This document shows positions 44,627-53,783 of a stretch of DNA of 64,000 nt, in pieces. Made by a program: the position numbers and the translations under genes. The notes beneath the pieces were generated by a model. That model had not been told where the DNA came from. It saw only the letters and a program-made list of their open reading frames with translations, and did no database searches. The first letter of the stretch is position 1, and every line of letters begins with the position of its first letter. The stretch comes from Candidatus Kryptonium sp. (GTDB taxonomy: Bacteria; Bacteroidota; Ignavibacteria; Kryptoniales; Kryptoniaceae), in the NCBI GenBank assembly GCA_025060635.1, contig JANXBN010000005.1, forward strand, positions 1 through 64,000. The letters run 5' to 3'.

Positions 44627-46597
44627 ATGGCAGATATTTTAAAAGACAAAGAAAGAGTTTGGGAGAGCAAATCAAATAATTACGGTCTACTTCCAGAATC
44701 AAATATTGAACTTTTAAAGAAGGAAGCAAGAGAATCTAAAACAACATCTTTGCAAAGATTAGCTTTGCAAGAACCTCAATGTGGATTCGGTGAGCTTGGA
44801 GTTTGTTGTAGGATGTGTTATATGGGTCCGTGTAGAATTGATGTTTTCAACGGAGGGCCAAGGGTTGGAGTTTGTGGTGCAACTGCTGATGTTATAGTTG
44901 CGAGGAATTTGTTAAGGGAAACAGTTGGTGGGGCAGCTGCTCACACGGAACATGCAATGGATATTGCAGAAGTTCTCAAAGAAGTTGCTGAGGGCAAAAT
45001 TTCAACTTATACAATCAAGGATGAGGAAAAACTTAAAAGAGTTGCGGAAAACCTTGGAATAAAAACAGAGGGAAAAGATATAAAAGAGATAGCGAAAGAG
45101 GTTGCTGAAATATCACTTGAGGATTTCCGACGGCTTGAGAAGGAGCCAGCGGTATGGCTTAAGGCTTATACTCCAAAGTCAAGTTATGAACAACTTGAAA
45201 AGCTTGGAGTAATTCCACACAATGTTTGGCGTCCTATAATGAATGCGATGCATAGAACGAGCATGGGGAATGATGCTGACACAGTGAACATAATGCTTGC
45301 TGATTTACAAATGGGCTTGATAGACGGGCTTGGTTTAATCATGGCGACTGAACTTTCGGATGTTCTTTTTGGTACTCCTAAACCAATACATAGTTGGGCA
45401 AATCTTGCTGTTATAAAGCAAGATTTTGTCAATATTGCTGTGCATGGTCATAATCCGCTCCTTTCTGAGAAAATTGTTGAATGGGCAAATAAGTTGAACG
45501 ATAAAGCTAAAGCCCTTGGAGCAAAAGGAATAAACATTGTTGGGGTTTGCTGCACAGGAAATGAGGTTTTAATGAGACATGGGGTTCCCATGGCTGGTAA
45601 TGAATTTCAAGCGGAACTTGCAATCGCAACTGGTGCACTTGACGCAATGGTGGTTGATTATCAATGTGTATGGCCAATTTTGAGTGATGTTGCTTCATGT
45701 TATCATACAAAGCTTATTACAACAATTTCATTTGTGAAGATCCCAGGAGCGATTCATATTGAATATTCACCTGAAAAAGCTGATGAAATTGCTCAAAAGG
45801 TGATCGAAACCGCTCTTGAAGCTTATAAAAAAAGAGACCCAGCGAAAGTTTTCATACCTGATTCAGTAGAAGAAGTGGTAGCGGGATTCTCAGTTGAAGC
45901 GTTGATTGATATACTTAAAAAGATTAATCCGGAGGATCCGCTTAAACCATTGATTGATAACATTGTAAATGGGAATATATTTGGTGTTGTTGCAATAGTT
46001 GGTTGTCCAAATCCAAAGACAAGACGACTTGCTTTCACCGAAAGAATGATAAAGGGTTTGATAAAGAATAATGTTTTGGTTATTGTAACTGGTTGCACTG
46101 CACATATAGCTGGTCAATCGGGATTTTTGAATCCAAACAAGGTTGATTCGTTTGAAGTTGGGGAAGGGTTAAAACAAGTTTTAAAAGCGCTTGGGAATGT
46201 TGCTGGATTAAATAGTTTGCCTGTTGCAATTCACATGGGTTCTTGTGTAGATAATTCAAGAATTGGTTTCTTACTTAAAGCGTTGTCTGAAAAACTTGGT
46301 TTAAAGGTTTCAGATTTGCCTGTTGTTGCATCGGCTCCGGAGTTAATTTCTGAGAAAGCGATCTCAATTGGAACTTGGGCTTTAGCTCTTGGCGTAACAG
46401 TTCATGTTTGTCCACCGCCAAGGGTGCTTGGAGGTCCAAAAGTGACGGAGATATTAACGAAAGATTTAAAAACATTAACAGGCGGAGAAGCTTATGTTGA
46501 ATGTGATCCAGAGCTTGCTGTTAAGGGAATACTTGATAGAATTAAGCAAAAGAGAATAGCCTTAAACTTGCCTATCCCTGAACTTGTTCTAGTTTAA
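44627..46597 (+). CDS. cooS: Anaerobic Ni-carbon monoxide dehydrogenase catalytic subunit
   Basis: A 656-residue enzyme that oxidises CO to CO2 at a Ni-Fe-S C-cluster. A GGAGG lies just upstream of the ATG. The N-terminal cysteine region for the B and D clusters is PQCGFGELGVCCRMCYMGPC (exactly the conserved order), followed by GVCGATADVIVARNLLR. C-cluster ligands are in VGVCCTGNEVL and in the region DYQCVWPILSD, VVAIVGCPNPKTRR-like segments and MGSCVDNSRI, plus HVCPPPRVLGG near the end. It is monofunctional: no acetyl-CoA synthase genes are nearby, so it serves energy or redox needs. The enzyme class is O2-sensitive. Confidence 0.96.
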   Translation: MADILKDKERVWESKSNNYGLLPESNIELLKKEARESKTTSLQRLALQEPQCGFGELGVCCRMCYMGPCRIDVFNGGPRVGVCGATADVIVARNLLRETVGGAAAHTEHAMDIAEVLKEVAEGKISTYTIKDEEKLKRVAENLGIKTEGKDIKEIAKEVAEISLEDFRRLEKEPAVWLKAYTPKSSYEQLEKLGVIPHNVWRPIMNAMHRTSMGNDADTVNIMLADLQMGLIDGLGLIMATELSDVLFGTPKPIHSWANLAVIKQDFVNIAVHGHNPLLSEKIVEWANKLNDKAKALGAKGINIVGVCCTGNEVLMRHGVPMAGNEFQAELAIATGALDAMVVDYQCVWPILSDVASCYHTKLITTISFVKIPGAIHIEYSPEKADEIAQKVIETALEAYKKRDPAKVFIPDSVEEVVAGFSVEALIDILKKINPEDPLKPLIDNIVNGNIFGVVAIVGCPNPKTRRLAFTERMIKGLIKNNVLVIVTGCTAHIAGQSGFLNPNKVDSFEVGEGLKQVLKALGNVAGLNSLPVAIHMGSCVDNSRIGFLLKALSEKLGLKVSDLPVVASAPELISEKAISIGTWALALGVTVHVCPPPRVLGGPKVTEILTKDLKTLTGGEAYVECDPELAVKGILDRIKQKRIALNLPIPELVLV

Positions 46598-46615
46598 AAA
46601 TAAACTTGTTCACTT

Positions 46616-47503
46616 ATGCCTTTTACAAAAGCGAGCGAAGAAGAAAGAGATAGGATTATAAAAGAGATACTTTCTGAAGTTCCAGAGGTTAATAGGAAAG
46701 TTGAGGAGGGAAGGAGGATAGTTATAACGGGTAAAGGCGGGGTTGGGAAAACAATAGTTTGTGCCGTGCTTTCTCATTTGTTTGCAGATGCTGGTTTTAA
46801 TGTTCTTGCTGTTGATGAGGATCCACAGATGAATTTGCCATTTGCAATTGGTTTGCCCTTTGACAAAGCAAATGAAATAGTGCCACTAAACAAGCAGATT
46901 GATTATATTGAGGAAAAGACGGGAGCAAGACCAGGAAGTGGTTGGGGATTGTTTTTCAAGTTAAATCCAGATGTAAGCGATGTAGTTGAAAGATTTGGTG
47001 TGAAAGTCAAAGATAGGTTAAACCTTCTTGTTATGGGGACGGTAGCCCAGCCATCGGTGGGATGCGCTTGCCCTGAAAATGATTTGCTTCAAGCGGTGGT
47101 AAACTACATAAATTTGCGCAGGGGTGAGATCATCTTGATGGACACCGAGGCTGGGCTTGAACATTTCGGAAGAGCTATTGCAAAAGGATTTCACCACGCC
47201 ATTATTATTTCAGAACCGAATTTTAATTCAATCTATGTGATGAGTCAAGCTGTTAAACTCGCAAAAGGGCTTGGGATCAAAAACCTTCATCTTGTTTTCA
47301 ACAAAGTGAGAAATGATAGGAAGAAGGTTGAAGAATTACTTTCAACTTTTGATAGCGAACTAAACAAGTTGCCTGTTTATTTCTTGCCGTATGACGAAGA
47401 GATTTTAAAAGCGGAGCCATCTATTCTTCCAGTCCTTGAGAATAAAGAGTCGCTATTCGTTAGGTCGGTTCTTACGCTTTTCAAAAATCTATTGCAGGAT
47501 TAA
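46616..47503 (+). CDS. cooC: CooC-type nickel-insertion ATPase
   Basis: A 295-residue MinD/SIMIBI ATPase that loads nickel into CO dehydrogenase. The deviant P-loop GKGGVGKT is at residues 39-46 and the dimer-interface CxC metal motif is in SVGCACPEND. The first 30 residues are a charged extension before the P-loop, which is a little unusual. Position directly after cooS supports the assignment. Confidence 0.93.
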   Translation: MPFTKASEEERDRIIKEILSEVPEVNRKVEEGRRIVITGKGGVGKTIVCAVLSHLFADAGFNVLAVDEDPQMNLPFAIGLPFDKANEIVPLNKQIDYIEEKTGARPGSGWGLFFKLNPDVSDVVERFGVKVKDRLNLLVMGTVAQPSVGCACPENDLLQAVVNYINLRRGEIILMDTEAGLEHFGRAIAKGFHHAIIISEPNFNSIYVMSQAVKLAKGLGIKNLHLVFNKVRNDRKKVEELLSTFDSELNKLPVYFLPYDEEILKAEPSILPVLENKESLFVRSVLTLFKNLLQD

Positions 47504-47506
47504 GTT

Positions 47507-48754
47507 ATGGAAATTGTGATAATTGGAAATAGTATTGCTGGTGTTTCTGCCGTTCGTGAAATTAGAAAGTGGGATAAAAAAAGCTCAATAACTGTTATTT
47601 CCAAGGAGTCCCTTGATCCAACGATGCCGTATTATTCGCCCGTGGTTCTTCCTTATTACATAGAAGGCACTTTGTCAAAGGAAAATTTATTTTCAATTCG
47701 TGCAGATTTTTACAAGGAGATGAATGTAAAGTTAGTTCTTGGCGAAAGAGTCATTGGGGTTGAACCAAAAGAGAAAGTTGTTTTGACTGATAAGGGTAGA
47801 TATTTCTATGATAAACTTTTGATAGCAAGTGGAGCTTCGCCACGAGTTTTGGATATTCCTGGAGCAAGGAATAAAAGAGTTTATGTTTTGCGAACATATG
47901 AAGATGCAGAAAAAATTAAGAAAGATAACTCAAAGGAAGTAGTTATTATCGGAGGTGGACCTGTTGGGGTTGAGTCAGCACTTGCACTTTTACATTTCAA
48001 GGAAAAAATAACAATAATTGAAATTGCACCTTACATATTAAATACCGTGTTTAGCAAAACCGTCTCTGAGATGATAGAAAATCAGCTTGTCAGCAATGGA
48101 ATTGAGATTTTAAAAAATGAAGAACCACTTGAAATAACGGGCAATCCTGTTAAGTCGGTTAAAACTAATAAACGAAAGATAAAATGTTCATCTGTGATAA
48201 TGGGCGTTGGTGTTGTGCCGAATACCGATTTCGTCAAAGATGTTTTGAAGCTCGGACCAAGAAATGGAATTATTGTTGACGAAAGGATGAAAACATCGGA
48301 ACCGGATATTTATGCAGCTGGTGATTGTGTTGAGCTAAGAAGCTTGATTGATGAGACCATAAGACCTTTTCCAGTTTGGCCGAATGCCTATGAAACTGGT
48401 AAAGTTGCAGGTTCTAACATAGCAGGTTGTGATATGACTTATGAGGGTGGAGTAAGGGTTAACGCTTTAAATGTTTTTAATAAAATTTATTTTTCAATTG
48501 GAAATGTTTATGATGAAAGCAAGGCGTTGAGAAAGATAGAAAGAAACGGGGGAATTGAGATTTATTATTTTGAAGGTGAAAGGTTGATCGGCGTGGAGTT
48601 GGTTGGCGATGTTAAACCTGCCGGGCTAATAAAGCAGGTGATGAAAAGGAAAATTCAGTTTGACATAGATAAAATTGAAAGTTTGAACCAGCTTTTTGAA
48701 GTAATAGCACCTTTGCATAAGCCGAGTTTACTCTTTACAAAAAACTTCGTTTGA
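47507..48754 (+). CDS. FAD/NAD(P)H oxidoreductase linked to CO dehydrogenase
   Basis: A 415-residue two-dinucleotide-domain flavoprotein of the rubredoxin reductase/NADH oxidase type. FAD motif IIGNSIAGVSAVREI is at the N-terminus; the NAD motif VVIIGGGPVGVESALALL lies near residue 146; the second FAD motif is PDIYAAGDCVEL. The active-site Cys of NADH oxidases is not seen at the usual place. Such proteins follow cooF-cooS in several genomes and are thought to pass electrons from CO via CooF to NAD(P)+. Confidence 0.88.
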   Translation: MEIVIIGNSIAGVSAVREIRKWDKKSSITVISKESLDPTMPYYSPVVLPYYIEGTLSKENLFSIRADFYKEMNVKLVLGERVIGVEPKEKVVLTDKGRYFYDKLLIASGASPRVLDIPGARNKRVYVLRTYEDAEKIKKDNSKEVVIIGGGPVGVESALALLHFKEKITIIEIAPYILNTVFSKTVSEMIENQLVSNGIEILKNEEPLEITGNPVKSVKTNKRKIKCSSVIMGVGVVPNTDFVKDVLKLGPRNGIIVDERMKTSEPDIYAAGDCVELRSLIDETIRPFPVWPNAYETGKVAGSNIAGCDMTYEGGVRVNALNVFNKIYFSIGNVYDESKALRKIERNGGIEIYYFEGERLIGVELVGDVKPAGLIKQVMKRKIQFDIDKIESLNQLFEVIAPLHKPSLLFTKNFV

Positions 48755-48757
48755 AAC

Positions 48758-49222
48758 TTGAAAGTTAGCCTTTTTGAAAAAGTTGAAACGAAAGAATTTT
48801 CTATGCAAGAAGTTGATAGCATTTTAAAATTTCAAGATGAATTGAGAAAAAGAGGAAACTATAGCTTCTTCTGCGAGAAAGTATTTATTGACATCTTGAA
48901 AGAGATCCAAACATCTGGAACTTTGTTTGGTAGAGTTGCATATCTTGATGAAGAAATTGTTGGTTTTATTTTTGGTGATACGCAACCGAAGTGGTATCGA
49001 GGTCGTGAATGTGCTTGGTTAATTGCTATCGTTGTTCATCCCGATTACAGACGGCAAGGGATCGGCAAGCGACTTCTTGTTGAATTTCTTGACAAGGTGA
49101 GAGAGCTTGGATTGAAAAAGATTTGCACTGTTGCTGAATTTACCGACGAAGAGACTTTATCCTTTTTGCAGAAAATGGGATTTAAAAGAGGGAAATTTGT
49201 TCAATTGGAAAAACAAATATAG
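48758..49222 (+). CDS. GNAT acetyltransferase inside the CO dehydrogenase/hydrogenase operon
   Basis: A 154-residue GNAT protein starting with TTG 3 bp after the flavoprotein stop. The acetyl-CoA loop is VHPDYRRQGIGKRLL (R/Q-x-x-G-x-G), with the C-terminal FLQKMGFKRG typical of the fold. Substrate is unknown. It lies tightly between the CO dehydrogenase genes and the hydrogenase genes, so it is part of the operon; whether it modifies one of the enzymes cannot be told. Confidence 0.85.
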   Translation: MKVSLFEKVETKEFSMQEVDSILKFQDELRKRGNYSFFCEKVFIDILKEIQTSGTLFGRVAYLDEEIVGFIFGDTQPKWYRGRECAWLIAIVVHPDYRRQGIGKRLLVEFLDKVRELGLKKICTVAEFTDEETLSFLQKMGFKRGKFVQLEKQI

Positions 49223-49234
49223 GGAGGTTTAAAA

Positions 49235-50347
49235 ATGGAGAGGCAAGAAACATTCTATGAAGCGGTGAGAAGAAATGGTATCTCAAGGCGTGATTTTTTG
49301 AGGTTTTGTCTTTTGACAACCGCATATCTTGGGCTTGAGGCAAGTATGTTTTCAAAAGTTGTTCGCGCCCTTGAATCAAAACCGCGTCTGCCGGTTTTCT
49401 GGCTTAACTTTGCAGCTTGTACATGTTGCACTGAATCATTGATAAAGTCATCGCATCCTTTGATTACCGATGTAATTTTGAGTATTATATCTCTTGATTA
49501 TATGGAGACAATTCAAGCTGCAGCTGGTCATCAGGCGGAGGAAATCGTTTGGGAGGGGATCAAGAAAAATTTTGGAAACTATGTCCTCGCGGTGGAAGGT
49601 TCAGTTCCAACCAAAGACGGGGGAATTTATTGTACTGTTGGCGGGATGACAGCGCTTGAATATCTAAGAAAAGCGTCTCAAGGAGCTAAAGCAATAATTT
49701 CAGTTGGTTCTTGTTCATCGTTTGGATGTGTGACAACAGCTCATCCGAATCCAACTGGTTGTAAACCAATTTATAAGTTAATTACTGATAAACCTGTTGT
49801 AAATATCCCAGGTTGCCCGCCAATAGCTGAGGTAATTGTTGGAACAATAGTTCATCTTTTAACATTTGATACGCTTCCAGAGCTTGATTCTTTAAGGAGA
49901 CCTAAAGTTTTTTATGGCCAAAGAATTCACGACAAGTGTTATCGTAGGGCTTTCTTTGACGCTGGTATGTTTGTTGAAAAGTTTGATGATGAAGGAGCAA
50001 GGAAAGGTTGGTGTCTATATAAAGTTGGATGTAGAGGACCTGTAGCCTACAATGCCTGTTCTGTCGTGAAGTGGAATGAAGGGACAAGTTTTCCGATTCA
50101 ATCTGGTCATCCTTGTATTGGATGTTCAGAGCCAGATTACTGGGATAAGAGACCTCTTTATCAGCATGTTGCTGATGTCCCATTGCCAGGATTTGCAACA
50201 GCCGATGATATTGGCAAGGGGTTTGCAATAGGCGTTGCAGTTGCAACTGGAGCTCATCTTGTGGCATCAATTGTTAAGAAAGCGGTGCAAAAATCAAAGG
50301 AATCAAAAGAAGGAAAAGTTGAAGAAAAGAAACAAAAGGAGGAATGA
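49235..50347 (+). CDS. hyaA: [NiFe] hydrogenase small subunit, O2-tolerant type
   Basis: A 370-residue group 1 uptake hydrogenase small subunit. A Tat signal (SRRDFLRF, residues 17-24) directs the folded enzyme across the membrane, and a C-terminal hydrophobic helix (about 330-348) anchors it. Cluster ligands match E. coli Hyd-1 mature numbering with an offset of 45: Cys62, Cys65, Cys160 and Cys194 for the proximal site, plus extra Cys64 (CTCC) and Cys165 (SSFGC), the two supernumerary cysteines of O2-tolerant enzymes with a [4Fe-3S] cluster. Good GGAGG upstream. The large subunit starts 3 bp after the stop. Confidence 0.95.
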   Translation: MERQETFYEAVRRNGISRRDFLRFCLLTTAYLGLEASMFSKVVRALESKPRLPVFWLNFAACTCCTESLIKSSHPLITDVILSIISLDYMETIQAAAGHQAEEIVWEGIKKNFGNYVLAVEGSVPTKDGGIYCTVGGMTALEYLRKASQGAKAIISVGSCSSFGCVTTAHPNPTGCKPIYKLITDKPVVNIPGCPPIAEVIVGTIVHLLTFDTLPELDSLRRPKVFYGQRIHDKCYRRAFFDAGMFVEKFDDEGARKGWCLYKVGCRGPVAYNACSVVKWNEGTSFPIQSGHPCIGCSEPDYWDKRPLYQHVADVPLPGFATADDIGKGFAIGVAVATGAHLVASIVKKAVQKSKESKEGKVEEKKQKEE

Positions 50348-50350
50348 AAA

Positions 50351-52087
50351 ATGGCACAAAGAGTTGTAATAGATCCAATGACCCGAATTGAGGGTCACCT
50401 CAGAGTGCAAGCGATAGTTGATGGAAATGTTGTAAAAGACGCATCCTGCACAAGCGCTCTTTTCAGAGGAATTGAGATAATTTTGCGTGATAGAGATCCG
50501 CGTGAAGCGTGGGCAATTGCAGAAAGAATTTGTGGCGTCTGCACTCTTGTCCATGCTGTTACATCTGTTAGAGCGGTTGAAGATGCTTTAAAGATAAGAA
50601 TACCGAAGAATGCAAACTTGATAAGAAATATAATGATTGCTACGCTTTATATTCACGATCATGTGGTTCATTTTTATCATCTTCATGCTCTTGATTGGGT
50701 TGATGTTGTTTCAGCTTTAAAAGCCAATCCGAAGGCAACCGCAGAACTTGCTCAAAAAATTTCAAACTGGCCAAAGTCATCAGTTGGATATTTCACAGAT
50801 GTTCAGAATCGCTTGAAAAAGTTTGTTGAATCAGGTCAGCTCGGAATTTTTGCAAATGCGTATTGGGGTCATCCTGGATATAAACTCCCACCAGAAGCGA
50901 ATCTTTTAGCAGTTGCTCACTATATTGAAGCTTTGAACTGGCAGAAGGAAATTGTGAAAATTCACGCTGTATTTGGTGGAAAGAATCCGCATCCGAATCT
51001 TATTGTTGGAGGAATGCCTTGCTCAATCAACTTAAATCATCCAGACGCAATTAATGTTGATAAACTTGCGCTTGTTAAATCAAAAATTGAGGAAGCTGAG
51101 CAGATAGTTGAACAACTTTATTATCCAGATTTGCTTGCTATAATGTCGTTCTACAAAGAATGGGCGAAGTGGGGTGGAGGTGTAAGCAAAAAAGGAGTCC
51201 TTGATTATGGTGAATTTCCGGAAGATACCGGTGATATACACACTATTTTGAAAACGAACAGATGGAAAGGTGGTGTAGTTCTTGATGGAAACTTAAATGA
51301 GGTTCATGAAGTTGATCCAACCGATCCTGAACAAATTCAAGAGTATGTCGCTTATTCTTGGTATGACTATTCAAAAGGTGATAAAATTGCATTTCATCCT
51401 TGGGATGGTGAGACAAATCCAAAATATACTGGGCCGACTCCGCCTTGGGAATTTCTTGATATGGATAAAAAGTATTCATGGATGAAAGCACCGCGCTGGC
51501 GTGGGAAACCAATGGAAGGTGGACCTCTTGCGAGAACTATAATTGCGCTTGCACATAAAGATGAAGAAGTTAAATTCTATGTTGATGAAGCTTTAAAAAA
51601 ACTCGGGCTTCCGTTTGATGCTATGTATTCAACACTTGGTAGAACTATTGCGAGGGGAATTGAGACGAGAAGATCAGTAACTATATTGAAAAAACTTTAC
51701 GATGAACTTATAGCAAATATCAAAGCAGGTGACTATCAAACCGCAAATATGGAGAAATGGGAACCTGAAAAATGGCCAAAAGGCGAAATTAAAGGAGTCG
51801 GAACTTACGCAGCACCTCGTGGAGCACTCGCACATTGGGTCAAAATCAAAGATGGCAAAATTACAAATTATCAAGCTGTGGTTGCGACAACTTGGAATGG
51901 TTCGCCGCGTGATGCTATGGGTCAGCGCGGTCCTATGGAAGAAGCTTTAGTCGGTGTGCCGATTGTTGATCCGCATAAGCCACTTGAAATTTTAAGAGTT
52001 ATTCACTCGTTTGATCCTTGCCTTGCTTGTTCAACGCATGTTTTAGATGTAAATGGTAATGAGATAACTAAAGTTGAAATTTTATAA
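50351..52087 (+). CDS. hyaB: [NiFe] hydrogenase large subunit
   Basis: A 578-residue catalytic subunit that oxidises H2. The N-terminal Ni ligands are in RICGVC (Cys61 and Cys64) and the C-terminal pair in DPCLACSTH (Cys557 and Cys560). Cleavage after His563 by the protease at 52841 would remove 15 residues. RIEGHLR near the N-terminus is the usual conserved start. Length fits group 1 enzymes. It follows the small subunit by 3 bp and precedes the cytochrome b subunit. Confidence 0.97.
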   Translation: MAQRVVIDPMTRIEGHLRVQAIVDGNVVKDASCTSALFRGIEIILRDRDPREAWAIAERICGVCTLVHAVTSVRAVEDALKIRIPKNANLIRNIMIATLYIHDHVVHFYHLHALDWVDVVSALKANPKATAELAQKISNWPKSSVGYFTDVQNRLKKFVESGQLGIFANAYWGHPGYKLPPEANLLAVAHYIEALNWQKEIVKIHAVFGGKNPHPNLIVGGMPCSINLNHPDAINVDKLALVKSKIEEAEQIVEQLYYPDLLAIMSFYKEWAKWGGGVSKKGVLDYGEFPEDTGDIHTILKTNRWKGGVVLDGNLNEVHEVDPTDPEQIQEYVAYSWYDYSKGDKIAFHPWDGETNPKYTGPTPPWEFLDMDKKYSWMKAPRWRGKPMEGGPLARTIIALAHKDEEVKFYVDEALKKLGLPFDAMYSTLGRTIARGIETRRSVTILKKLYDELIANIKAGDYQTANMEKWEPEKWPKGEIKGVGTYAAPRGALAHWVKIKDGKITNYQAVVATTWNGSPRDAMGQRGPMEEALVGVPIVDPHKPLEILRVIHSFDPCLACSTHVLDVNGNEITKVEIL

Positions 52088-52106
52088 AAACAAACGAGGT
52101 GAAACC

Positions 52107-52844
52107 ATGCGAGCAAATCAAGTATATAGAGTTGAAACTGAGTGTGTTACAAGATATTATGTTTGGGATGCCGTTGTCAGAATAAGCCATTGGCTTAATG
52201 TTATTGTGCTGGGGATTTTGATTTTCACAGGTTTTTACATCAGCACACCTTTTTATAGACCAACTGCTGATGAACCATTTGGTGCAAGCGTAATGGCAAC
52301 GATGAAAAATTTACACTTTTTATCTGCAATTATCTTTACTTTGAATGGGTTATTTCGTGCATATTGGTTCTTCGCTGGTAATACATATCGTCAGTGGTTT
52401 AGGTTTCACATTTGGAAGGCTGACTTCTGGAAAGAAGCATGGTGGAAGCTGAAAGATTATGTGACATTGAGATATACTGATTATGAGCTTCACACTCTCG
52501 GTCATAACACGCTTGCGACATTGATCTATGTCCTTATCTTTTTTGCTGCATCTGTTCAGGGATTAACTGGTTTTGCGATGGCAGGGAAAATCAATCCAGG
52601 TGGATTTTTTGATACGCTGTTTGGATGGGTCATACCCTTATTTGGTGGTGAAGCAAATGTCAGAATGATACATAAATTGATAATGTGGGGAATAATTGGA
52701 TTTATGATTCATCACATAAGTTTTGTGATTTATCTTGAAGTTTTTCGCGAAAAGGGAATGCTTTCATCTATGATAACTGGGTTAAAAACAAGACCTCTTG
52801 GTTGGGAGCCAATTGAAAAACCGTGGGAGAAAAAAGAAAAATGA
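52107..52844 (+). CDS. hyaC: Hydrogenase cytochrome b subunit
   Basis: A 245-residue membrane protein starting at ATG 52107 (GAGGTGA upstream; the in-frame extension into hyaB is rejected). Four hydrophobic segments carry histidines expected to bind two b hemes, for example RISHWLNV near the N-terminus, MKNLHFLSAI, HTLGHNT and MIHHISFVI. It passes electrons from the hydrogenase to the quinone pool. Its stop overlaps the maturation protease start (ATGA). Confidence 0.93.
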   Translation: MRANQVYRVETECVTRYYVWDAVVRISHWLNVIVLGILIFTGFYISTPFYRPTADEPFGASVMATMKNLHFLSAIIFTLNGLFRAYWFFAGNTYRQWFRFHIWKADFWKEAWWKLKDYVTLRYTDYELHTLGHNTLATLIYVLIFFAASVQGLTGFAMAGKINPGGFFDTLFGWVIPLFGGEANVRMIHKLIMWGIIGFMIHHISFVIYLEVFREKGMLSSMITGLKTRPLGWEPIEKPWEKKEK

Positions 52845-53311
52845 AAATTTGTGTCCTCGGCGTGGGAAATCCATTGCTCGGTGATGATGGCTTTGGAATT
52901 GAAGTTGTAAAAAAATTAAAAAATGAAATTGGGGAGTCACCAGATATTGAAATTATTGATGGTGGCTCCCTTGGTATTTATCTTCTGCCCTATCTTGAAG
53001 ATAAAACACATCTTATCGTCGTTGATATAATTAACTTCGGTGGAAAACCAGGGGAAATTGTAAAACTAAAACTTGATGAAATCCCTGCTTTCCTCGGATT
53101 AAAAGTATCGGAACATCAGATAACATTTCATGAGGTCATTGCTTTGATGAATTTTCTTGAAGTTAAACCTGTTGAAGGTTTTTTAATAGGTGTCCAACCA
53201 AAGAGAAGCGAATGGGGCGAGAAAATTAGCAACGAAGTTGAAGAGGCAATTGATATAGTGGTAAGCGAAGTTAAAAAACAAATAGAAATATGGAAATGCA
53301 ATCAAACTTAA
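52841..53311 (+). CDS. hyaD: Hydrogenase maturation protease
   Basis: A 156-residue HyaD/HupD-type endopeptidase that trims the large subunit C-terminus after Ni insertion. Motifs GVGNPLLGDDGFGIEVV at the N-terminus (Ni-binding acidic residue in DDGFG-IE), VDIINFGG near residue 62 and SEHQITFHEV with the Ni-binding His. The start at 52841 overlaps hyaC by 4 bp and is preferred over an upstream in-frame codon within hyaC. Confidence 0.94.
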   Translation: MKICVLGVGNPLLGDDGFGIEVVKKLKNEIGESPDIEIIDGGSLGIYLLPYLEDKTHLIVVDIINFGGKPGEIVKLKLDEIPAFLGLKVSEHQITFHEVIALMNFLEVKPVEGFLIGVQPKRSEWGEKISNEVEEAIDIVVSEVKKQIEIWKCNQT

Positions 53312-53679
53312 TAAATGCGTTTTATCTCCTGAACGAGATTAAACATGCTCTAATTGAGCTTAAAGATAAAGGCGTGGCAAAGACGATAAACTTGAGTAAT
53401 TTTCCTCTTTCTTATGAAGAAGCAAGTTTTCTTGATGAAACGCTCGGCAGAGGTAAAATCAAAATCATCTATGAGGGTTCGGAATTAACGGTCTGGCAAG
53501 AGAGCAAAATCGCGGGCGTTTGGTGGGGAGAATATAGAAATTCAAATGGGAAAATAGTTTTACGAACGATTGAAATCACTTTTTATCCTGAACTTGCTAA
53601 ATCTCAAGTTGAAGATATTGAAGACGCAATAAAAGATCTTGAACAAATTCTTTCATCATCTCATCCATCCTACCTATGA
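53290..53679 (+). CDS. HupH/HyaF C-terminal-like hydrogenase expression protein
   Basis: A 129-residue protein resembling the C-terminal domain of HupH/HyaF: SELTVWQESKIAGVWWGEYRN (in the form VWQESKIAGVWWGEY) is the conserved stretch. The HupH N-terminal part is missing, so it is a short version. It overlaps hyaD by 22 bp and is the last gene of the operon. HupH-type proteins help mature hydrogenases, often under oxygen, which fits the O2-tolerant small subunit. Confidence 0.8.
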   Translation: MEMQSNLINAFYLLNEIKHALIELKDKGVAKTINLSNFPLSYEEASFLDETLGRGKIKIIYEGSELTVWQESKIAGVWWGEYRNSNGKIVLRTIEITFYPELAKSQVEDIEDAIKDLEQILSSSHPSYL

Positions 53680-53783
53680 ACCTCCCTTAAAAATCAGGCT
53701 TGAGATAAACCACTTGCAATTATATGTCCTGTTAAATTATTTTAAAAATCAAGTTGAAACGAAAATAAACCTGGAGTAATTCA

